A stretch of DNA of 8,532 nt from JBFWIL01 sp050256015 (GCA_050256015.1 JBFWIL010000104.1:1-8532), one strand, 5' to 3'; shown: positions 1 to 8,074, counted from the first letter of the stretch. The notes: generated by a model not told the origin, from the letters alone. Numbers and translations: made by a program.

Positions 1-180
1 TTTAACATCGACCGTATTCGTTTGTATACCACAGGATATAACCTGTTCTGCCTGACCGGTTACAGCGGACGCGATCCAGAAGTGGATTGTGTAAGAAGCA
101 AGCTGGTCACTCCCGGAGTAGACAACTCCGCCTATCCGAAAGCGAGAACATTTCTTTTTGGTATCAATGTGAATTTCTAA
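1..180 (+). CDS. SusC-type TonB-dependent outer-membrane receptor, C-terminal end (partial)
   Basis: The first 59 codons of the window, open in frame 1 from the edge to a TAA at 178-180, are the C-terminus of a SusC/RagA-family TonB-dependent transporter; the start lies outside the window. The family's terminal pattern is visible: a strand with TGYNLF, then LTGYSGRDPEV, then a TPGVD...YPKARTF segment and a last beta strand FGINVNF. The protein ends in an aromatic residue, as usual for barrels inserted by the BAM machinery. SusC proteins form the outer-membrane barrel that imports oligosaccharides with energy from TonB/ExbBD. The next gene, 25 nt downstream, encodes a SusD-type lipoprotein, the usual partner forming a lid on the barrel. 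Substrate cannot be told from this fragment. Confidence 0.93.
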   Translation, partial: FNIDRIRLYTTGYNLFCLTGYSGRDPEVDCVRSKLVTPGVDNSAYPKARTFLFGINVNF

Positions 181-205
181 AAAGCACAACAGCTTATTCA
201 AATTC

Positions 206-2101
206 ATGAATCAACATCATAAAAAACTGAAACGAATGAAAATTAAAACATATACTGCAGTTTTGTTTGCGACTATTCTGCTGGGACTTGTAACTCCGGG
301 CTGTTCGGATGATTATCTGGAGTCTGAGAACCAATCAGACTTTGACGATGCAACCATGTTCTCCAACGAAACACTGACCGAGAATATGATCTTCTACATC
401 TATTCCTATTTTGCAAACACCAACTCCCACCGGGGACGTTTTACCCCTTACTACGGACACGGAACAGACTGTGAAACCTTCGTGGCCACAACAAATTCCG
501 AAGCACTCATGTTGTGTAATTACGGTACCACCCCCGACAATTCCATCGTTGCCGGCTCCAATTCCAACGGAAACCCTTGGGGAAACTTTTACAAGGCTAT
601 AGAAGTAGCCAACCTCTGTCTCGAGGGAATCCAGCAATACGGTAATCCGACAACCGACAATTTAATGGGGTATTATTACGGAGAAGCGCTTTTGCTGCGC
701 GCCATCTATTATTACGATCTTATACGGGGTTACGGAGATGTTCCGGCACGGTTTGAACCGACCTCCAAAGAAACCATTTATCTGGGGAAATCCGATCGTG
801 ATGTCATTTTCAAACAGCTGATTGACGATCTCGAAATTGCAGCAGACTATCTGCCCTGGCCCGGGGAATCGGAAGAAACATCCGACTTCAGCAGGGCCAA
901 CAAAGCATTCTGCAAAGGACTGAGAGCCCGCCTGATCCTCATGGCCTGTGGTTATTCCCAACGCCCGGATGTGGTTAACGGAGGAACAGGAAACAGCTCC
1001 TGCGCCCCGGGATCGCTCTCTTCTTCCGATTATTACCCCAGTGCCAAAAGCGATCTGGAAGACATCATAGAAAGCGGCACATGCATCCTGGAAAGTTCCT
1101 TCCGGGCTCCGTTCCAGCAACTGCACAACGACGACTATTCCGCGGGTCATTCCGAAATTCTGTGGGCCTTACCCTACGGATCCGGTCGTGGCCGTGTGAT
1201 TCAGCGCAGCGGGGTATATCATGCCGTCAAAGACCAGTATACCTGTAATGCCAGCGGAGGACAAACCATTCCGGTTGCTACCCTGTTTTATGATTTCGAT
1301 TCCAAAGACCTGCGCCGCAACATAACCTGTGTTCCCTACAAATGGGGAACTGACAGTACAAAAACCATTAAGATTTCCTCGAAAAACGACGGAGCGCAGG
1401 GCTCGGTGGGCTGGAACTTCGGCAAATTCCGCTACGAATGGTTTCCCACAGCCCGTACTTCCAGTGACGACGGTATAAATTTTCCGTATATGCGCTACAG
1501 CGATGTTCTTCTTATGTATGCGGAAATCTGCAACGAACTGGGTGATCTGTCAACAGCCAAAGAATACTTAAAAGAGGTTCGTTCCCGGGCTTTTGCCGCT
1601 GAAGACCAGACCGAAAAAGTAACCAATTATGTGGATGCCATCGGATCAAAAGACGACATGCTTGCGGCCATCCAGGACGAACGAAAATTCGAATTTGCCG
1701 GAGAGGCCTTGCGTAAAGCCGACCTGATCCGCTGGAACCTGCTTGGAACAAGAGTATCAGAAACCCTGGAAAGACTAAGAGACCTGCGTACCTGCAGCGG
1801 GGAATTCAATGATGTTCCCGGTACGGTATACTGGGCAAAAACAGGAGTTCTTGCAGCTTCCGGGAAATACGAGGAAATCCAGTATTACGGACTGGAACGG
1901 GGAGAAACGGGAACACCTCCATTTACCCCGGACAATTCCGTAAATTTCCAGGATGAAGCCATCTCCTATGCCCGGCTAAACACCTACATTTATCAGGATA
2001 ACGGGGTAACACGAAATCCGGACAAATACCAGTTCTGGCCCATATCCACGGATGATATCAATTACTCCAACGGACAGCTTGTCAACGATTACGGATACTA
2101 A
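206..2101 (+). CDS. SusD/RagB-family surface glycan-binding lipoprotein
   Basis: This 631-residue protein is a SusD-like, lipid-anchored outer-membrane glycan-binding protein that works with the SusC barrel just upstream. It has a basic N-terminus, a hydrophobic segment (about residues 15-30) and a lipobox-like LVTPGC with the lipidated Cys at 33. The position -2 proline is slightly off consensus. After Cys comes SDDYLE, an acidic stretch resembling the Bacteroidota signal for display on the cell surface. SusD hallmarks are ALLLRAIYYYDLIRGYGDVP (161-180) in the N-terminal TPR-like region, and in the C-terminal RagB/SusD domain FPYMRYSDVLLMYAE (426-440) and DERKFEFAGEALRKADLIRW (491-510). Length is in the usual range. 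A second ATG at 236 (residue 11) gives a more typical 22-residue signal peptide and is an equally plausible start; neither has a clear Shine-Dalgarno sequence. The glycan bound cannot be inferred. Confidence 0.96.
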   Translation: MNQHHKKLKRMKIKTYTAVLFATILLGLVTPGCSDDYLESENQSDFDDATMFSNETLTENMIFYIYSYFANTNSHRGRFTPYYGHGTDCETFVATTNSEALMLCNYGTTPDNSIVAGSNSNGNPWGNFYKAIEVANLCLEGIQQYGNPTTDNLMGYYYGEALLLRAIYYYDLIRGYGDVPARFEPTSKETIYLGKSDRDVIFKQLIDDLEIAADYLPWPGESEETSDFSRANKAFCKGLRARLILMACGYSQRPDVVNGGTGNSSCAPGSLSSSDYYPSAKSDLEDIIESGTCILESSFRAPFQQLHNDDYSAGHSEILWALPYGSGRGRVIQRSGVYHAVKDQYTCNASGGQTIPVATLFYDFDSKDLRRNITCVPYKWGTDSTKTIKISSKNDGAQGSVGWNFGKFRYEWFPTARTSSDDGINFPYMRYSDVLLMYAEICNELGDLSTAKEYLKEVRSRAFAAEDQTEKVTNYVDAIGSKDDMLAAIQDERKFEFAGEALRKADLIRWNLLGTRVSETLERLRDLRTCSGEFNDVPGTVYWAKTGVLAASGKYEEIQYYGLERGETGTPPFTPDNSVNFQDEAISYARLNTYIYQDNGVTRNPDKYQFWPISTDDINYSNGQLVNDYGY

Positions 2102-2109
2102 ACTGAATC

Positions 2110-2147
2110 AAAAAGGGGAATAGTTCTTCCCCTTTTTTGGTTTTTTT
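2110..2147 (+). terminator. Rho-independent terminator after the SusC/SusD pair
   Basis: Nine bases after the SusD stop codon is a perfect 11-bp inverted repeat, AAAAAGGGGAA (2110-2120) and TTCCCCTTTTT (2127-2137), with a 6-nt loop. T2138 extends the run to six T, followed by GG and seven more T (2141-2147). A GC-core stem followed by a U-tract is a standard intrinsic terminator. It lies only 21 nt before the ATG of the next gene, and I see no Bacteroidota -7/-33 promoter between them. It may therefore act as a partial terminator that lowers expression of the enzyme genes relative to the SusC/SusD genes. Confidence 0.88.
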
Positions 2148-2168
2148 ATTAACTTGTCGGAAAACGCT

Positions 2169-3413
2169 ATGCACAAAAATTCATTACTTCTGCTCATCTG
2201 CCTTTTCCCTGTTATTCTTTTTGCCCAGAACAAGACAGATTCCGAGATGAACCTCATCTGCCGGATTGCTGACAAAATTCTGCAGGATCATGCTTATGAA
2301 ATCATCAATACGGAAACGGAAATCTGTTACACCTACACCAAAAATCTTCCTACCGGAAAAAATTACAGGATCAAAAGCAGATACCTGGAATGGAGGTATG
2401 TAAACGGCGTTCTGAATATGGCCATGCTTCACCTGGGAGCAACAACCGGAAATACGGCCTACCGGGATTTCGTCCTCGACAATTACCGGTTCCTGTTTGC
2501 AAACAAAGCATACCTGCAAAAGCAGTATGATTCCGGAATCCGGGATTACGGGTATTACCGCTTTCTCCGGATGGGAAGCCTGGACGACTGCGGGGCAATG
2601 GTTGCCGCCCTGATCGAAACCAACGAAACGGACCCGCATCAGGAATACGTGGATTACATTGATAGAACAGCCGACTACATTCTGAACAGGCAAAGCAGGC
2701 TCCCCGAAGGAGCCTTCTCCAGGGGAAAAGCCGAACGGGCCACCGTATGGCTGGATGACCTCTACATGAGCGTTTCCTTCCTGGCCAACCGGGCTTATTA
2801 TTTTCAGGATGCGGACGCATTAAACACAGCCATTCAACAGGTTATTCAATTTTCCCAACTCCTGTATGAGCCCCGGAACGGCTTGTATTACCATTGCTAT
2901 TATGATTATCTCCGGCATCCGGGAGTGGCCCATTGGGGCCGGGCCAACGGATGGGGAATATTGGCACAAAGCAAGCTCCTGGCTGTAGTTCCGCAGAATC
3001 ATCCGAGACGAAAAGAACTTCTGGATATCTTCCGCAGGCAAATCCTTGGTTTTTCGCGCTACCAAAGCGAATCGGGCATGTGGCATCAGTTACTGGATAA
3101 ATCCGATTCGTATCCGGAGACTTCCTGCACCGCCATGTTTGCCTATGCCGTGGCTAAAGGAATCAATGAAGGATGGCTGGATGGGGGTTTTGCCGGTATT
3201 GCACTGAAAGCCTGGGACGGAATAGAAACCTACGTAACAGAAAAAGGAGAAGTCAACAATATCTGCATCGGTACAGGCATTGCCCATGATCTCATCTTTT
3301 ACTACCAACGTCCTGCGCCGCTGAATGACGTGCATGGCTTAGGCGCCATCATAGAAGCCGGCCTGGAAATCAATAAACTAAAAAAACTGTTACAGGATGA
3401 AACGAACCTTTAA
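2169..3413 (+). CDS. GH105 unsaturated glucuronyl/galacturonyl hydrolase (YteR-like), exported
   Basis: This 414-residue protein belongs to glycoside hydrolase family 105 (GH88/GH105 superfamily, alpha/alpha toroid). Family members hydrolyse the terminal 4,5-unsaturated uronic acid that polysaccharide lyases leave on oligosaccharides. Numbered from ATG 2169, family motifs are GSLDDCG (from 136), WLDDLYM (DD at 196-197, the likely site of the catalytic aspartate by analogy with YteR), WGRANGWG (256-263), GMWHQLLD (303-310) and ETSCTAMFAYA (317-327). It ends with the usual HGLGAIIEAGLEI region, so it looks full length. A Sec signal peptide (hydrophobic 5-17, likely cut at LFA|Q, 19/20) points to the periplasm. 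An in-frame TTG at 2154 would add five residues, but the ATG has GGAAAA 7-8 nt upstream and starts the signal peptide cleanly. The gene overlaps the esterase gene by 17 nt. Whether it acts on unsaturated GlcA- or GalA-linked products cannot be told. Confidence 0.93.
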   Translation: MHKNSLLLLICLFPVILFAQNKTDSEMNLICRIADKILQDHAYEIINTETEICYTYTKNLPTGKNYRIKSRYLEWRYVNGVLNMAMLHLGATTGNTAYRDFVLDNYRFLFANKAYLQKQYDSGIRDYGYYRFLRMGSLDDCGAMVAALIETNETDPHQEYVDYIDRTADYILNRQSRLPEGAFSRGKAERATVWLDDLYMSVSFLANRAYYFQDADALNTAIQQVIQFSQLLYEPRNGLYYHCYYDYLRHPGVAHWGRANGWGILAQSKLLAVVPQNHPRRKELLDIFRRQILGFSRYQSESGMWHQLLDKSDSYPETSCTAMFAYAVAKGINEGWLDGGFAGIALKAWDGIETYVTEKGEVNNICIGTGIAHDLIFYYQRPAPLNDVHGLGAIIEAGLEINKLKKLLQDETNL

Positions 3414-5382
3414 ACTTATTCTTTTTACGGGATTTCTGCTTGCCGCTCTCCCGCATTCCGGATCGGCCCAGGATCCTTACCGGGCACTGAATTATTCGCA
3501 ATCCTCTTCCTATCCTTCATTTCTGATGCGGAAAGTATATGAGCAGTACAAACAAAGGGAAAAGGAACTGGAACAGGCCTGTCTGTCACGCGAAGGGATT
3601 GAGGCATACTGCCGCAAGCTCAAGGAGCGATATAAATCCGTTGTCGGAGAAATGCCCGAAGCAGGAGACCTGCATGCCCGGGTTACCGGAGTAACCCTTC
3701 AGAAAGGCTTCCGGGTGGAAAAAGTGATTTTTGAAAGCAGCCCGCACCGGTATGTAACAGCCATCCTCTACATGCCGGAAGGAAAAGGGAAATACCCGGT
3801 CACACTGGAACTGTGCGGACACGGTCTGAACGGGAAAGGAACCAGTCCGATGGCTGTGCTGCTGGCCAGAAACGGCATCGGGACCTTTATTGTCGATCCT
3901 ATTGGACAGGGAGAACGCTGGCAATACATTGACGATCAGGGAGCTTATGCAACCCGGGGTGTCACCACCGAGCATACCCTGACCAATGCCGGTTGTTGCG
4001 TAGTAGGTACAACACTGGCCAGCCTGCAGTGTTTTGACAACATGCGGGCCGTGGATTACCTGCTCAGCCGGGAAGATGTGGATCCGGAACGGATTGGATG
4101 TTACGGATCTTCCGGAGGAGGAACGGAAACAAGTTATCTGATTGCACAGGATGAACGGATCCGGGTGGCTGCCATCTGCAGCTATTTCTCACAAAGAGCA
4201 CGTACCTTCGAGGTCTGGGGCCCTTCAGACGGCTGCCAGCATATTCCGTATGAAGGAAAAGCCCGTGTGGACAATGCAGATTTTGTACTTATGATGGCCC
4301 CCAAACCGGTATTGATCCTCTCCGGAAGATACGATTTTGTCGATTTATGGGGTGCCCGACAGGGTTTTGAAGAACTCAAAAAAGCCTACACCGCCTTCGG
4401 AAAGCCGGAACAGGTAGACATGCTGGAGGTAGAAACCGGACACGGCATGGGAAAAGAAAAACGCAACAAACTGGCCTGTTGGTTTAAGAAATACCTGGCC
4501 GGAGACGATTCCCCGCTCGTAGACAACGAGGAAATGAGCCTGAGCCGGGGAGCAACGATCTGCACGCAAAGCGGTCAGGTCTCTTCAGAATTTAAAGATG
4601 CCGTAAGCATAAATGAAGCCAATATGCAACAAACCCGCGAATGGGCCAGCCGGCGCAAAAAATTTATGTCGGCTCCCCGGCAAGAGATCATAGCCGGCAT
4701 ACATAAACTGCTTGGCATTCAGAACTCCATGGCTCCTCTTCGGGCAGAGTTAACCGGGAAAAAAACCTTACGGCTTTACGACGAATACCGTTACATGCTG
4801 ATCCGGGACGGAGAATTCCCTGTTGCAGCTGTCGTCCTCATTCCGCACCGGCTGAATAAAACGCTGAATCCGGTTCTGGTTCTGGACGACAGAGGCAAAT
4901 CAACTTTTCTGCTTTCCCCGGAAAACCTGAATCCCTACCTGAACAACGGACAGATCGTGGTCGTTGCCGATGCCCGCGGATTTGGAGAAAGCGAAGCTCC
5001 TCATGCCGGTGAAGAAGCCAAATACTGGAACCGGGAATACCGGACCGCCATGTTGTCCCTTCACGTGGGAGAACCCATTGTAGGACAACGCGTGAAAGAC
5101 ATCATCAGCCTGGCCGATTTTATCACCACAGATCCTGTTATCAATTCCGGCAAGCTGAATATCATGGCTAACGGGCTTTACGGTCCGGCAGTGGTTCATG
5201 CCGCTTTCCTCGACAAACGCATTGAATCGGCCAGCCTGTCCCGAAGCATCAAGTCGTACACTGAATTCAACACCAGGCCCCTGCAATACGATATGTTCTC
5301 CAATGTACTTTACGGTGTGCTGAAATTTTACGATTTGCCCGATCTGGTAAAATCATGCAAAAAGATAAGTTACAAAGACTAA
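3397..5382 (+). CDS. Two-domain alpha/beta-hydrolase, probable carbohydrate esterase, exported
   Basis: This 661-residue protein has a signal peptide (hydrophobic 7-18, likely cut at GSA|Q, 24/25) and two alpha/beta-hydrolase-like halves. The first half (about 95-370) resembles acetyl-xylan-esterase-like PUL hydrolases. It has LCGHG (139-143) at the oxyanion position, DPIGQGER (167-174), the nucleophile elbow GSSGG (237-241, likely Ser239), the acid loop LSGRYDFVD (Asp313) and the histidine in VETGHGM (His349). The second half (about 456-650) repeats the fold pattern, with VVVADARGFGES (521-532) and NGLYGP (592-597), but has Tyr where the serine should be and stops before an acid/His region, so it is probably non-catalytic. 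The likely role is removal of acetyl or methyl ester groups from the imported glycan in the periplasm; the ester is not determined. The ATG lies inside the end of the GH105 gene, which suggests translational coupling. It could act as an esterase on another substrate; the hydrolase fold itself is secure. Confidence 0.85.
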   Translation: MKRTFKLILFTGFLLAALPHSGSAQDPYRALNYSQSSSYPSFLMRKVYEQYKQREKELEQACLSREGIEAYCRKLKERYKSVVGEMPEAGDLHARVTGVTLQKGFRVEKVIFESSPHRYVTAILYMPEGKGKYPVTLELCGHGLNGKGTSPMAVLLARNGIGTFIVDPIGQGERWQYIDDQGAYATRGVTTEHTLTNAGCCVVGTTLASLQCFDNMRAVDYLLSREDVDPERIGCYGSSGGGTETSYLIAQDERIRVAAICSYFSQRARTFEVWGPSDGCQHIPYEGKARVDNADFVLMMAPKPVLILSGRYDFVDLWGARQGFEELKKAYTAFGKPEQVDMLEVETGHGMGKEKRNKLACWFKKYLAGDDSPLVDNEEMSLSRGATICTQSGQVSSEFKDAVSINEANMQQTREWASRRKKFMSAPRQEIIAGIHKLLGIQNSMAPLRAELTGKKTLRLYDEYRYMLIRDGEFPVAAVVLIPHRLNKTLNPVLVLDDRGKSTFLLSPENLNPYLNNGQIVVVADARGFGESEAPHAGEEAKYWNREYRTAMLSLHVGEPIVGQRVKDIISLADFITTDPVINSGKLNIMANGLYGPAVVHAAFLDKRIESASLSRSIKSYTEFNTRPLQYDMFSNVLYGVLKFYDLPDLVKSCKKISYKD

Positions 5383-5436
5383 CCCGTTTTGATCACAACC
5401 AACAGAAAACCAATTCCAAAAAACAACAAACAAAAT
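5383..5436 (+). promoter_or_regulatory. A-rich, C-rich leader before the GH31 gene
   Basis: The 54 nt between the esterase stop and the chosen GH31 ATG are very poor in G and rich in A and C, including a long stretch of AAC and AAA triplets at 5410-5436. There is no Shine-Dalgarno sequence, terminator or TAnnTTTG promoter. Unstructured A-rich leaders are known to support translation initiation in Bacteroidota, so this probably serves as the ribosome loading site for the GH31 gene in a common transcript with the esterase. Confidence 0.4.
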
Positions 5437-7884
5437 ATGATTGCTTCATTTAACCCTCCACATAAAACCATCACAAAGACAAGAAACAGCATGCTTGCCT
5501 TTCTCTGCTGCCTGCTCTTAAGCGGATTATGTTCTGCAAAAGAACTCACATACAAGCGGGAAGGAAATACGCTGAATTTTTCTTCCGGCAGGGAATCCAT
5601 CCGGATCAGTTTCTGTTCGGAACACATGTTCCGGGTACGGAAAAGCCGGACAGGATTCGGGGAAAACACGGATTCCCTTATGGTTATAAGGTACCGCTTT
5701 GCTCCGGTGGATGTTCAGGTCACAAACCACAAGGATTACACCCTGATCTCCACAGCCAAAGTCAGGATCAAATTATTGCTCTCGCCTTTCCGGATCTCCG
5801 TGTCAGACCCCGCAGACCGGGTATTATACAGCGAACTGAACAGGGAATCGTTTTTACGTGATACCGTGATGAACACCTGTATCATGCAGCCGGATGAACA
5901 TTTCTTCGGCCTGGGCGAACGTATGGAAAGCCTGGACCACCGGGGACGGAAAATTTATCTGAACGTGGAACTGGGCAGAGGGCGGAAACCCGCTGTAGGC
6001 GGCAAAGACATCCTGAAGGCCAATTATTGTCCGGTTCCGCTCCTGCTGAGCACCAAAGGTTACGGCCTGTTCTTTCACACGGCTTACCCGAACGAATGGG
6101 ATCTGGGATGGAGTAATCCGCAGGAATACTCTTATAAAGCCTTTGGCGGAGAACTCGATTATTACTTCATATACGGACCGGCTTTCGAAAACATTTTGTA
6201 CCATTACTCTACCTTAACCGGGTTCAGCCCGATGATGCCTCTGGCAGCATACGGTCTTCATCTGGGCTCTTATTCCGGAGGAACGTGGAACCATGAAGAA
6301 TGTTCTTCAGACGCCTATCCCGTTTCCCTTTGCCGTCGGATGCGTCAGGAAAAAATCCCGTTTGACATGCTCTGGCTGGATTCCACCTGGCGCTATTTCG
6401 ACAACGACCGGAAAAACGGAGGACACGGAAACGGGGGATGCAGTTTTGAATTCCGCGAAACATTTAAGGATCCCCAGGCCATGATCGACACCATATACCA
6501 GGAATGCCATGTGGCCATGATGGGCCTTCATATCCGTTCCATTATGGACAACGGTACCCGGAATACCCTTCTCGATCAGGCCGTCAGCGGCAACCACACC
6601 ATCCGGGAAGCTTATACTTCCGGACTGATCAATTTCTTTGATCAGGATGCGGTGGACTGGTGGTTTGAAAACGGGGTAAGAAAAATTGCCGACATGGGAA
6701 TTAAATTTGTCAAAACCGATGTGGGAAGTGCCCTCCGTGTTAATAAGAACAAAAACTTCAGCCTGTCCGGAGTTAAAGGCAGTGCCCTTCATAACCTGTT
6801 TCCCATAGCTTATGCCAAAGCACCTTTCCTTAAGTTCCAAAACTTCAACAACATGCGCGGCATGGACCACACACGCGAAGGATATGCCGGCATACAACGC
6901 TACCCCTTTATCTGGGCAGGCGACTGGGGTTCGGAATGGCAGTGGTTCGAACCGGTAATCCGGGCCGGACTGAATATCGGCCTGTCGGGTGTTGGAAACT
7001 GGACGCATTGCATGGGTGGTTTTGAACAGTATTCTCCCTATGATACAGACCTGTACATCCGCTGGTGCCAGTTCGGCATGTTTTCGCCCGTGGCTCTTCT
7101 CTTTGGCATGGATCATCCGCGGTACCATGAACCCTGGACCTATGGAAAAGAAGCCATGGATATTTTCATCAAATACGATTCCATACGCTATGCCCTGCTG
7201 CCCTATATATACAGCAACGCCTACCAGTTGCATAAAACAGCCCGCCCAATGATGAGTCCGCTTGTATTCGACTGGCCCGCTGACGAAAATGTTTATTCCG
7301 TCAGCGATCAGTTCCTGTTTGGAAAAGGGATGATGATCTGTCCTGTAACCGACAAGGGAGCCCTAAGCCGGCCGGTATACTTCCCCGGAGGGAAATGGGT
7401 GGATTACTGGACGGGCGAAAGAATCGGCAAACGGCAGTATAAATCCTTTCTTACCCCGCCGGAGCTGATGCCGATTTTTATCCGGGGAGGAGCCATTATC
7501 CCTAAACAGGAACCGGTACAATATGTGGGAGAAAAACCTAACAAGCTGATTACCATTGAAACTTATCCGGACGGAACCTCTTCTTTCGATATGTATGAAG
7601 ACGACGGAATTTCCACCGACTATGAAAAAGAGCTATTTGCCCTGACGCATATGGAAAGTGTGCTTCTAGAAAACGAATGGCAGCTGAACATACAAAAACC
7701 TGCAGGGAATTTTCAACCGCCAGCTCATACATACGCACTGGAAGCTTATCTGGATTTCCGGCCGACATCGGTCACCGAAAACGGAAAAATTTTAACAGGC
7801 TGGACTTTCGACGAGATGAAAGGGAAATTATTCGTCATACTGACCGGAACCAACCGGGAAGACATTCGGATAACCGTCAGATAA
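5437..7884 (+). CDS. GH31 alpha-glycosidase, exported
   Basis: This 815-residue protein (from ATG 5437) is a glycoside hydrolase family 31 enzyme, a family of retaining exo-acting alpha-glucosidases, alpha-xylosidases and alpha-galactosidases. Domains in order are a signal peptide with a basic n-region and hydrophobic core (about 19-33, likely cut at CSA|K), an N-terminal beta-sandwich with HFFGLGER (155-162), the catalytic barrel, and a C-terminal beta-sandwich with the YEDDG motif (720-724) typical of DUF5110-like ends. In the barrel, WLDSTW (313-318) lines the substrate pocket, KTDVGS (426-431) carries the likely nucleophile Asp428, IWAGDWGSEW (492-501) the likely acid/base Asp496, and RYHEPW (562-567) the conserved histidine region. 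Many relatives have Glu in place of the Ser in KTDVGS. An in-frame TTG at 5389 and an ATG at 5491 are less likely starts: the first gives an over-long leader, the second loses the basic n-region. Sugar specificity cannot be assigned. Confidence 0.93.
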   Translation: MIASFNPPHKTITKTRNSMLAFLCCLLLSGLCSAKELTYKREGNTLNFSSGRESIRISFCSEHMFRVRKSRTGFGENTDSLMVIRYRFAPVDVQVTNHKDYTLISTAKVRIKLLLSPFRISVSDPADRVLYSELNRESFLRDTVMNTCIMQPDEHFFGLGERMESLDHRGRKIYLNVELGRGRKPAVGGKDILKANYCPVPLLLSTKGYGLFFHTAYPNEWDLGWSNPQEYSYKAFGGELDYYFIYGPAFENILYHYSTLTGFSPMMPLAAYGLHLGSYSGGTWNHEECSSDAYPVSLCRRMRQEKIPFDMLWLDSTWRYFDNDRKNGGHGNGGCSFEFRETFKDPQAMIDTIYQECHVAMMGLHIRSIMDNGTRNTLLDQAVSGNHTIREAYTSGLINFFDQDAVDWWFENGVRKIADMGIKFVKTDVGSALRVNKNKNFSLSGVKGSALHNLFPIAYAKAPFLKFQNFNNMRGMDHTREGYAGIQRYPFIWAGDWGSEWQWFEPVIRAGLNIGLSGVGNWTHCMGGFEQYSPYDTDLYIRWCQFGMFSPVALLFGMDHPRYHEPWTYGKEAMDIFIKYDSIRYALLPYIYSNAYQLHKTARPMMSPLVFDWPADENVYSVSDQFLFGKGMMICPVTDKGALSRPVYFPGGKWVDYWTGERIGKRQYKSFLTPPELMPIFIRGGAIIPKQEPVQYVGEKPNKLITIETYPDGTSSFDMYEDDGISTDYEKELFALTHMESVLLENEWQLNIQKPAGNFQPPAHTYALEAYLDFRPTSVTENGKILTGWTFDEMKGKLFVILTGTNREDIRITVR

Positions 7885-7950
7885 GCGCACGGGCGACCGC
7901 CGTATCTGTCTTGGTCTCCATTTTATTTTCAACCAGACACAACTCCTGTG

Positions 7951-7978
7951 CCCCGTCCGGAATTAATTCCGGACGGGG
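7951..7978. repeat. 28-nt perfect palindrome downstream of the GH31 gene
   Basis: The arms CCCCGTCCGGAATT and AATTCCGGACGGGG meet with no spacer, and pairing can extend by three more positions on each side (7948-7981, one G-T pair). As RNA it would form a very stable hairpin with a small AU loop, 66 nt after the GH31 stop codon. This suggests a role as transcript end or 3' stability element for the PUL enzyme operon. Unlike the hairpin at 2110-2147 it has no T-run on either strand, so it is not a standard intrinsic terminator. A binding site for a dimeric protein is the alternative. Confidence 0.7.
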
Positions 7979-8074
7979 CGCTGCGCTTGCCTGAAAAACC
8001 ATAGCTGTAAACGAACAGCATTCGCTTACTTTTATGGGGAATAATTTAACAAACAGGCACTATCGGAAAAACGA

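Noticed and set aside
5355..5453. A 32-codon frame starting at ATG 5355 across the esterase end and GH31 start, encoding a basic, Gln/Lys-rich peptide
   Set aside because: It overlaps both genes, has no ribosome binding site, and its composition simply reflects the A-rich leader; conservation would be needed to take it seriously.
6307..7233. A 308-codon open frame on the minus strand inside the GH31 gene, and shorter antisense frames in the other genes
   Set aside because: They lie wholly inside genes with strong family motifs, show no recognisable domain, and have no promoter evidence; they are by-products of codon use on the coding strand.
7907..7939. Imperfect inverted repeat TGTC(T)TGG ... 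CCAGACA just after the GH31 gene
   Set aside because: Only seven pairs with a bulge and an 18-nt loop; this level of pairing is expected by chance, and the palindrome at 7951-7978 is the far stronger structure.
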